Below, one piece after another: positions 1-6,366 of a DNA stretch of 18,023 nucleotides; within the stretch, counting starts at the first letter, position 1; each line of letters starts with the position of its first letter. Location: the NCBI GenBank assembly GCA_017467985.1, contig JAFUJY010000279.1, positions 1-18,023 of the forward strand. Direction: 5' to 3'. Both the position numbers and the translations under genes were made by a program. The notes below the pieces were generated by a model that was given only the letters and a program-made list of their open reading frames with translations, had not been told where the DNA came from and searched no databases. The stretch is from Bacillota bacterium. GTDB lineage: Bacteria > Bacillota > Clostridia > Lachnospirales > Bianqueaceae.

Positions 1-1
1 C

Positions 2-535
2 AATGAGACATGGGATGTAAACGGCCGCAAGCAGTGTGATGATGTGCTTCGCATGGTTTATCTGGCAACCAAGAGTGCGGACGATACCCGTCCTTGTATT
101 GATACCAGTGGTAACTTCCATGTGCAGACCGATATCTTCGATGTTCATGATTACAATCAGGATGTGGCATCTTTCAGCGCCAATTATGCTCCCTTTGGCG
201 AAGGCGGTGAACTGTATGACCGTTTCAAAAACCGTCAGACCTACGATGGTAAAATGCCTGTTTTCATCAGTGAATACGGCGGCATCGGCTGGACCACCGA
301 TCCCAGCGGCTGGGGATATGGAAATAATCCCAAGACTCCTGAGGAATTTATTGACCGTTTCTGTGGTTTAACCGCAGCCATTCTCAACAACCCCAACATC
401 ATGGGCCTTTGCTACACTCAGCTTACCAATGTAGAACAAGAACAAAACGGCTTGTATACCTATGCCCGTGAACCTAAGTTTGATCCCGCGATCTTCCGTG
501 CTGTTCTGACACAAAAGGCTGCTATTGAAGACTAA
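2..535 (+). CDS. Glycoside hydrolase family 2 enzyme, C-terminal part (5' end outside window)
   Basis: This is the C-terminal end of a retaining beta-glycosidase of the GH2 type (beta-galactosidase/beta-glucuronidase group), which hydrolyses terminal beta-linked sugars. The reading frame is open from base 2 and begins inside the catalytic TIM barrel: the first four residues are NETW, matching the asparagine plus general acid/base glutamate pair of clan GH-A. The probable nucleophile is the glutamate in FISEYGG, codon 272-274. The tail GLCYTQLTNVEQEQNGLYTY is characteristic of GH2 proteins, and the protein ends soon after the barrel with no extra domain. It is followed by a strong terminator and faces a GH43 gene, suggesting a small glycan-degradation locus. 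Substrate specificity cannot be read because the N-terminal sandwich and immunoglobulin-like domains are outside the window. The family call is firm, the exact substrate is open. Confidence 0.88.
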   Translation, partial: NETWDVNGRKQCDDVLRMVYLATKSADDTRPCIDTSGNFHVQTDIFDVHDYNQDVASFSANYAPFGEGGELYDRFKNRQTYDGKMPVFISEYGGIGWTTDPSGWGYGNNPKTPEEFIDRFCGLTAAILNNPNIMGLCYTQLTNVEQEQNGLYTYAREPKFDPAIFRAVLTQKAAIED

Positions 536-555
536 ACAATTCGTTACCTCCTATA

Positions 556-597
556 AAAAGGGGAGCGTTGACTTCTTGCCAACGCTCCTCTTTTTAT
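556..597. terminator. Bidirectional intrinsic terminator between convergent GH2 and GH43 genes
   Basis: A hairpin pairs ggagcgttg (562-570) with caacgctcc (580-588) across a 9-nt loop. It is flanked on the plus strand by a T-run (591-600) and on the minus strand by the complement of the A-run 555-559. It can therefore end transcription of both convergent genes. Confidence 0.88.
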
Positions 598-609
598 TTT
601 TGATATAAT

Positions 610-1461
610 TTACTTAACATACAGCATATCATCCTCTTCGTACAGCTCAATCAGTTTGGGTCGCTCATTGGGCTGCCCATTGGGCGTATGCAGCACCATC
701 ATCAGTCGGCCATCAAAGGTAGTAAAGACCATACCGTGGCCACCGTCCCCGCTGTACAGAGGCTTTTCACAGTGAATCCACTTACCGTCCAACTGATTAT
801 TATCAGAATAGGCGATCGCCTCCACATAACCATCCACGCTAAAGCTGGACCACAGCAGCAGGAACTTGCCACCCTTGGTACGGTAAACAAAGGGCCCATC
901 GGTGATATAGCTGGGCTGATTCTTCAGAGACCAAATTGGCTCTGTCGCCGTAAACATCAGCTGAGGCTCACCCACCGCTTCTTTCAAATCATCGCTCAGC
1001 TGCAGCCAGCACATCTCACCATCAACAACCTGGCGATGTTCATGACAGAAGATCATATAGGGCACACCCTTATCATCAATATACAGCGTCCCGTCCAGGC
1101 TGCGATAATGGGCCGGCGTCACAGGTCCGTCACTATGGGGAACAAAGGGGCCCAAGGGACTGTCCGCAATTAAAATCTGCGTTCCTCGATCACGCACATC
1201 GCTGATAAAGGATACGAACATATAATACTTGCCTTTATAATTATGTACTTCCGGCGCCCAGAAGTTGGTATCGGACCAAAAATCCGGCGGCGGTGTAAAG
1301 GCCACGATGGGCTGGGACCAGTCTTCCAAGTCCTCGCTTACATACACATCCAGTCCGGTACATTTTCCCCAGGCTTCACCCCCTCGGGAACCATATAAAT
1401 AATACTTGCCGTCCTCCGCTAAAATAAACGGGTCTCTGAGATGAATATCGGTTAATTTCAT
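610..1461 (-). CDS. Glycoside hydrolase family 43 enzyme (beta-xylosidase/arabinofuranosidase type)
   Basis: The 283-residue protein has no signal peptide, so it is probably a cytoplasmic five-bladed beta-propeller glycosidase acting on xylo- or arabino-oligosaccharides. The GH43 landmarks are in order: RDPFIL near the N-terminus with the likely catalytic base D10, then SLDGTLY with D123 as pKa modulator, then ITDGPFVYR where the general acid is expected, and GGHGM with H242. The general-acid position is aspartate (D188) rather than the usual glutamate of an EGP motif. I believe a subset of gut GH43 proteins shares TDGP, so this may be a subfamily trait. The start is supported by AAAGGAG about 9 nt upstream of the ATG. 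The gene starts 15 nt after the stop of the broken AAA ATPase gene, so the two could be co-transcribed. It shares a terminator with the converging GH2 gene. Confidence 0.88.
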   Translation of the reverse strand: MKLTDIHLRDPFILAEDGKYYLYGSRGGEAWGKCTGLDVYVSEDLEDWSQPIVAFTPPPDFWSDTNFWAPEVHNYKGKYYMFVSFISDVRDRGTQILIADSPLGPFVPHSDGPVTPAHYRSLDGTLYIDDKGVPYMIFCHEHRQVVDGEMCWLQLSDDLKEAVGEPQLMFTATEPIWSLKNQPSYITDGPFVYRTKGGKFLLLWSSFSVDGYVEAIAYSDNNQLDGKWIHCEKPLYSGDGGHGMVFTTFDGRLMMVLHTPNGQPNERPKLIELYEEDDMLYVK

Positions 1462-1476
1462 ACGATCATACTCCTT

Positions 1477-2795
1477 TCATACTTCTTTTAATAAAAATGC
1501 CATATATATCGGGAGCGTTAAAATCTGCTCCGTTCGACCTATATTATAGTCACCCAATTTAATTGCACTATTAACATGATACTTTTCCGGATGTCGCAGG
1601 ATTGTTTTTGTACTTTTCGTATTGCCTGTTGCGGCTTTCACCTCAACTAATGTACATTCGCTTTTATAACGAATTACAAAATCCACCTCCAACCCAGACT
1701 CCTTATGAAAATAATACAATCTAAGGCCCATTTTAGCAAAAATATCTGCGATCAGATTTTCAAAAATCGCACCTTTATAGCCCAACAGATTTCCTTGAAG
1801 GATATCGTACTGCGTACCATCCTCCAGCATACTGACAAATAAGCCACAATCTCTCATATATACCTTAAATACATCTTCCTCTGCATTACCATCCAACGGA
1901 AGTTCTGTAATAGACAAATTATAACATCGCGAAATAATGCCAGCATCCTCGATCCATTGCAAACTGCCTGTATATTTCGAAGCGGTCGCCCCTTTTTTAA
2001 CAATGGAATATTGAAACTTTTTATTTTCTTTGCTCAGTTGTTTAGGAATGGACTGAAAACATTCTTTAATGCGGGACTTGTCTTTTTTCTCGGCATATTT
2101 TACCATGTCATCCTCATAGGAACGCACAATATCCCTTTGCATCTGCAGTACTTCGTGCATTTGTTTCGTATCAATGAAGTGCTGAACCACATCCTGCATG
2201 CCGCCAACCACGGTGTATTGCAAAAGTAATTGTCTCATACGATTGTGCAGAGCCTCCGGGATTGGCGTCTCCGCAATCAAATTCTTTTTTAACATTTCAA
2301 TGATGGGTTCTGTAATACCATTTGCCCATAAAAACTCTTCAAAATCCAGCGGGTACATATCAATCACTGTTTCAGAACCAACGGGGATAGATCTTGGTTC
2401 TTTACCATATCCCTTCACACCTAGCAATGAACCCGTACCAATTACATCAACCGACCATCTATCCTAAAGAATTTAAGCGCAGTTCTTGCTTCTGGACATT
2501 CTTGAATTTCATCCAAAATCAATACGGTCTGTCCTGCTTCAAATACTGCTTCATTTCCCAGCAATGCTGACAGCAACATAACAATATTATCAATTTCCAA
2601 TGATCCAGAAAACACCGATGCATAATCCGGATTCTCGAAAAAATTCAAATACACAACATTTTTATAATGATTCCTAGCAAAATCTAAAACAGAAAATGTT
2701 TTTCCACACTGACGGCATCCTTTGATTATCAATGGTTTATGTCCATCTGTATTCTTCCATTCTATCAGCTTTTGCTCAATCTTTCTTTTCAACAT
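1477..2795 (-). pseudogene. AAA-family ATPase with DUF4143 domain, interrupted by a single-base frameshift
   Basis: Two adjacent frames together give one AAA_14/DUF4143 protein of about 440 residues, the normal family length. The first part (2442-2795, 117 aa) holds Walker A, GCRQCGKT at residues 25-32, and Walker B, VLILDEIQ at 91-98. It runs to FFRIDGR and then stops a few codons later. The second frame continues with VDVIGTGSLLGVKGYGKEPR and carries the family's C-terminal restriction-nuclease-like segment: GLEVDFVIRYKSECTLVEVK, with the D...EVK pattern. One base is missing near 2451, between the DGR and VDVI codons. The original codon after DGR was probably Tyr, Phe or Val. Start: the ATG at 2795 is preceded by AAGGAGGTGG. 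These ATPases are common in gut bacteria and their cellular role is poorly defined. The frame break could be a real recent mutation or a sequencing error. Confidence 0.87.
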
Positions 2796-2818
2796 TCAAA
2801 ACCACCTCCTTAATATAT

Positions 2819-2847
2819 AGTATATACGAAAGTGACAACTTTTTCAA
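2819..2847 (-). promoter_or_regulatory. Predicted sigma-A promoter of the AAA/DUF4143 gene
   Basis: On the minus strand TTGAAA (2842-2847) and TATACT (2819-2824) are separated by exactly 17 bp, and each matches the consensus at five of six positions. The ribosome binding site (2802-2811) starts almost at the predicted transcription start, so the leader would be very short. The -35 hexamer lies inside the first copy of the 33-bp repeat. Confidence 0.5.
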
Positions 2848-2923
2848 GGGACTTTTTAGCTAAACCATCAACTTTTTCAAGGGACTTTTTATCCAAACCA
2901 TCAACTTTTTCAAGGGACTTTTA
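2836..2923. repeat. Three-copy direct repeat with 33-bp period
   Basis: The core caactttttcaagggac followed by a T-run begins at 2836, 2869 and 2902. The spacing is exactly 33 bp, with the linker AxCxAAACCATC conserved between copies. The array sits between the terminator of the ABC transporter gene and the promoter of the AAA ATPase gene. On the minus strand the copies read without stops as an 11-residue repeat resembling KKSLEKVDGL, but that frame begins right after a stop and has no start codon, so coding is unlikely. I do not see an inverted arrangement within the unit. Confidence 0.85.
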
Positions 2924-2957
2924 AAAAGGAGCTGATTCTCATAAAAATCAACTCCTT
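2921..2957 (-). terminator. Intrinsic terminator of the ABC transporter gene
   Basis: Just past the stop codon of the ABC gene, aaggagttgatt (complement of 2946-2957) pairs with aatcagctcctt (complement of 2926-2937), with one G-T pair. A U-run follows on the minus strand. Confidence 0.8.
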
Positions 2958-2969
2958 CTCTATGGTTCT

Positions 2970-5969
2970 TTATTCAGTTCTAAGTGCCACTACCGGGTCT
3001 TTCTTGGCAGCACTGCGGGAAGGAATAATGCCCGCAAACATGGTCAGCAATACACTGATGGCGATTAAAATCAACGCCGCATTCATGGGCAAAAACGCCT
3101 TCAGGTTCACAATGCCCGTCAGTGCCTGAATGATGGCATTGATGGGGAAGCACAGCAGGTACGTCACAACAACGCCCAGCAAACCGGATGCAAAACCAAT
3201 CATCACCGTCTCCGCATTAAACATGCTGGAAACATTACGCTTGGAGGCTCCGATGGCCCGCAGGATACCGATTTCTTTGGTACGTTCCTGCACAGAAATC
3301 AACGTGATAACGCCAATCATAATCGAAGAAACCACAAGAGAAATCGCCACAAAGGCAATCAATACATAGGTGATGGCATTAATAATTGAAGTTACAGAGG
3401 ACATCATCAGCCCCACATAATCGGTATATTTGATCTCGGACAGCTCATCCACACCTTCATTGTAGGTGGCAATGGCGGCTTCGATCACATCTTTGCTTTC
3501 AAAAGTAGCGGCATATAGGTTAATGGATGCAGGCTTTTCCAGGTCCAAATATCCCAGTTCTGCCAGATTTTCTTCATAAGTGGTTTCAGAAAACTCCAGC
3601 ACTTCGTCATGGTACTGGGCACACTGCTGGGTGGTATATTCGGTCATGGCCTGGTCCAGCGCCCCTGCCAGCTGCTGGGGTGTCATGCCCATAAGCTGGG
3701 ACTGCACCTGAGCCGCATACTGCATTTTCACCTGCTCCGTCACCATCTGCTCATATAACTTCTCCACCTCTTCGTCTTCCATGGCTTCGATATAATCCAT
3801 AATGTCACTGGCATTCATGCTCATCTGGGCCTGCATAGCCTGAAGCATGGTGGCTTCCATATCCTCCCGGGTCATGCCCTGTGTAGCCTGAGCCACCGAA
3901 GTCTCCAGCTGTTCCTGGGAGGGAATGCACATGATCTGTACATAGGCCATGGCTTTGCCCTCTTCACTCAGGGTTTCGATATAATTGCGGAACTCCGTCT
4001 CCTTTTCCTCATCGGTCATGGTACCATTCACTTCGTGGAAAGGCAGACCGGTGAAAATATCCACATTGGGGGTCTGCAACTGGGCTGCAACCGCTTCACT
4101 CTCCTGCCCCTGCTCAATCAGATATTTGGTCAATTCACTGGTATAGGCGATGGAGCCGCTGAGCATGGCGGAAACCGCATCTTCACTGGGCTTAATGATA
4201 CCGGATACTTTCAATACCTCTGCATTATCGTACAAGTATTTCAGTCCGGTCTCCGTTTCTCGCAGATCCGTATACAAACCAGTCATCTCATCCTGCACAT
4301 AACAGTCCGCATTCAAAATCGTGCGAAATTCCATGCCACAAATTTCTTCATAGGTCCAACTGTCCGTTACTTTCTCAAGATCCGTCTTGTTGATGGCGGA
4401 CTCCATAATGGCATCCATGTCCGCTTTGGATTTTAGGCCCAAGGCATACAGGGTCATGTCGTCCAGCTCATTATTCTCATCCAGTACCAGTACGATTTCG
4501 TTATATTCCGTGGGCCAGGAGCCGTACACCACATCGTACTGCTTCTCCAGCAGTTCACTGACCAGCTTGCCATTTTCGCCGGGCAGCATTTCCTGCCACA
4601 GTGTCATACCGCTGCCGGGAGACATCATGGACATCATACTCATGCCGGGGGCACTGCTCATGCTTTCCATAGAGGTTGCCATACTCATCCCCATATGTTC
4701 TGCCACCAGCTCCTGCAGCAGCGTTTGAGTATCCGACTGTATAATTGTTCCGTCCACATTTTCGGTATAAATCAGCAAGTCCAGGTCATAGGTGTACTGC
4801 ACGCCATTGATAGCCTGGTGCAAACCGGTCTCGCTGTCAGCATCAGCCCTTTGCGTCTCGATATAATTCTTGAAACTGGTTAAGTCATTTTCGGTGGTTT
4901 CCATATTGTTCAGCGCATGAATCATATCATACACAATGGGTTTGGTATATACGCCATCGTTGTCGTGGTCCTCGTTGGCGCTGGCACTGTCTATAAAGGC
5001 ACTCATCAGCGACCCTATGTCCACATGGGTGGCCTGAATGGTCAGCGGGTAGGAAGACAGTGTATCCTCCTGCATCGTATTAATATAAGAAGTCATGCCC
5101 TGGGATACAGCAAAAATCAATGCAATACCGATAATACCAATGGATCCCGCAAAAGACGTGAGTATCGTCCGCCCCTTCTTGCTGATTAGGTTCTTTAGCG
5201 ACAGGCCAAATGCGGTGAACAGGGACATGGAGGGCTTCTTTTTTCTGCCTACAGGCTGTTCCTTGGTCTGGTGAGCCTTTAATTCTGTGGCAGTAATCGG
5301 CGCGGTATCACTTAAAATCTCGCCATCCAGCATGCGAATAATGCGGGTAGAATACTTTTCTGCCAGGTCCGGATTATGGGTAACCATGATGACCAGACGG
5401 TCCTTGGCCACTTCTTTTAAGATATCCATGACCTGTACACTGGTCTCAGTATCCAGGGCGCCGGTGGGCTCATCCGCCAAAATGATATCCGGATTATTGA
5501 CCAGGGCACGGGCAATGGCCACTCGCTGCATCTGTCCACCGGACATCTCGCTGGGCTTTTTATTTAACTGGTCTCCCAACCCCACATCCTCCAGTACTTT
5601 TTTGGCTCGCTGACGGCGTTCGGACTTGGATACGCCGGAAAGAGTCAATGCCAGTTCCACATTACGAAGGACGGACTGATGTGGAATCAGATTATAGCTC
5701 TGAAAAACAAATCCTATGGAATGATTGCGATATGCATCCCAATCTCTATCCTTAAAGTCTTTGGTCGAACGTCCGTTAATGACCAGATCTCCCTCTGTAT
5801 ACTGGTCTAACCCCCCGATAATGTTTAGCATCGTGGTCTTTCCACAGCCAGACGGGCCCAAAATAGAAACAAATTCGCTCTCCCTAAACTGCAGGCTGAT
5901 GCCTTTTAGTGCATGTACTGTACCATCACCTGCGGGATAGTCCTTTCTGATGTTTTTAAGTTCCAACAT
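2970..5969 (-). CDS. MacB/FtsX-type ABC transporter, fused ATPase and permease with a very large extracellular domain
   Basis: One polypeptide of about 1000 residues carries an N-terminal ATPase and a C-terminal FtsX-like permease, the layout of MacB-type exporters or mechanotransducers. ATPase motifs, counting from the upstream ATG at 5981: Walker A GPSGCGKT at 42-49, Q-loop at 94, signature SGGQM at 147-151, Walker B ILADE near 167-171, switch histidine at 202. One helix lies at about 273-295 and three at about 869-895, 924-948 and 964-988. Between them are about 570 extracellular residues, with methionine-rich stretches near 430-465 and a predicted helical Gln/Met-rich region near 690-790. 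ERTKEIGILRAIGASKRNV is the typical FtsX cytoplasmic loop. I prefer the ATG at 5969 (MLELKNI) because the AAGAAAGG ribosome site abuts the 5981 ATG but sits about 12 nt from 5969. No partner periplasmic-type protein or two-component system is adjacent. Substrate unknown. Confidence 0.92.
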   Translation of the reverse strand: MLELKNIRKDYPAGDGTVHALKGISLQFRESEFVSILGPSGCGKTTMLNIIGGLDQYTEGDLVINGRSTKDFKDRDWDAYRNHSIGFVFQSYNLIPHQSVLRNVELALTLSGVSKSERRQRAKKVLEDVGLGDQLNKKPSEMSGGQMQRVAIARALVNNPDIILADEPTGALDTETSVQVMDILKEVAKDRLVIMVTHNPDLAEKYSTRIIRMLDGEILSDTAPITATELKAHQTKEQPVGRKKKPSMSLFTAFGLSLKNLISKKGRTILTSFAGSIGIIGIALIFAVSQGMTSYINTMQEDTLSSYPLTIQATHVDIGSLMSAFIDSASANEDHDNDGVYTKPIVYDMIHALNNMETTENDLTSFKNYIETQRADADSETGLHQAINGVQYTYDLDLLIYTENVDGTIIQSDTQTLLQELVAEHMGMSMATSMESMSSAPGMSMMSMMSPGSGMTLWQEMLPGENGKLVSELLEKQYDVVYGSWPTEYNEIVLVLDENNELDDMTLYALGLKSKADMDAIMESAINKTDLEKVTDSWTYEEICGMEFRTILNADCYVQDEMTGLYTDLRETETGLKYLYDNAEVLKVSGIIKPSEDAVSAMLSGSIAYTSELTKYLIEQGQESEAVAAQLQTPNVDIFTGLPFHEVNGTMTDEEKETEFRNYIETLSEEGKAMAYVQIMCIPSQEQLETSVAQATQGMTREDMEATMLQAMQAQMSMNASDIMDYIEAMEDEEVEKLYEQMVTEQVKMQYAAQVQSQLMGMTPQQLAGALDQAMTEYTTQQCAQYHDEVLEFSETTYEENLAELGYLDLEKPASINLYAATFESKDVIEAAIATYNEGVDELSEIKYTDYVGLMMSSVTSIINAITYVLIAFVAISLVVSSIMIGVITLISVQERTKEIGILRAIGASKRNVSSMFNAETVMIGFASGLLGVVVTYLLCFPINAIIQALTGIVNLKAFLPMNAALILIAISVLLTMFAGIIPSRSAAKKDPVVALRTE

Positions 5970-6005
5970 AAATGCTAACATCCTTTCTTAAAATAGATGA
6001 TGTTG

Positions 6006-6186
6006 GGGTCAAAAGGTATTTTGCCCCCAACTATGATACGGCTTGCTTCGTGCTTCGCACTTTCGCAAGCCTAAAACACTCATAATCCGCTCATTTTTCT
6101 GCGAAAAATGGCTACTTATTCGTGTTTTGCGGGTCCCAAAGTCATATAGTTTCATGCACGCATGAAACCATATGACCTTTTGACCC
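6006..6186 (-). other. Highly structured leader-like element: four hairpins enclosed by a 12-bp inverted repeat
   Basis: Outer arms gggtcaaaaggt (6006-6017) and accttttgaccc (6175-6186) are perfect complements. Inside, in minus-strand RNA order, are four hairpins. The first is a long hairpin at 6131-6186 (gtttcatgc/gcatgaaac plus gtcatat/atatgac). The second, at 6073-6128, is closed by aaaacac/gtgttt and contains catttttctgcgaaaaatg. The third, at 6040-6071, has arms gcttgc/gcaagc and a nested gtgc-ttc-gcac. The fourth, at 6002-6031, pairs gttgggg with ccccaac. The first and fourth use sequences that also form the outer stem, so the local and long-range structures compete. It lies between the predicted promoter (6211-6240) and the ABC transporter start, so it would be transcribed as a 5' leader. 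It could instead be a small palindromic mobile repeat. I recognise no named RNA family. Confidence 0.65.
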
Positions 6187-6210
6187 TAGTATCAAACAGA
6201 TCACTTTTGA

Positions 6211-6240
6211 ACTATATCAAATAAATCTAAACTCTGGCAA
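6211..6240 (-). promoter_or_regulatory. Predicted sigma-A promoter of the ABC transporter gene
   Basis: On the minus strand TTGCCA (complement of 6235-6240) and TATAGT (complement of 6211-6216) are separated by 18 bp. Each hexamer matches the consensus at five of six positions. Transcription would start near 6204 and leave a leader of roughly 235 nt before the start codon at 5969. Confidence 0.55.
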
Positions 6241-6266
6241 AACATTCTATGAACACTATATGAACA
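6241..6266. promoter_or_regulatory. Direct repeats with 11-bp period next to the -35 element, possible response-regulator site
   Basis: On the plus strand aacattctatg, aacactatatg and the start of aacataca follow one another with a period of 11 bp. On the minus strand this reads as two TTCATA half-sites 11 bp apart, directly upstream of the predicted -35. One-helical-turn direct repeats beside a promoter are typical of OmpR-family response regulators, which often control transporters of this class. No regulator gene is present in the window, so the assignment is an inference. Confidence 0.3.
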
Positions 6267-6299
6267 TACAGAAGTTTCCTCCTGAGTATATGCTTTCTC

Positions 6300-6328
6300 T
6301 TGTGTTTCCATTTTATTCATGGTATAAT
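6300..6328 (+). promoter_or_regulatory. Predicted promoter of the TIR-protein operon
   Basis: TATAAT at 6323-6328 is preceded by TGG, giving an extended -10 (TGGTATAAT). A weak -35, ttgtgt at 6300-6305, lies 17 bp upstream. The -10 ends about 38 nt before the ATG at 6367. The 12 bp directly before the ATG (6355-6366) form a perfect palindrome, aggaatattcct, that includes part of the ribosome binding site. Confidence 0.6.
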
Positions 6329-6366
6329 AATCATAATCTTTATTCTATAGAAAGAGGAATATTCCT

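Noticed and set aside
1477..2427. A separate short ATPase-associated gene starting at 2427
   Set aside because: The frame continues upstream in register with the preceding ATPase half and lacks its own ribosome site; one frameshifted gene explains both parts.
2811..2923. Small peptide gene made of 11-residue repeats on the minus strand
   Set aside because: The frame starts directly after a stop codon and has no start codon with a ribosome site.
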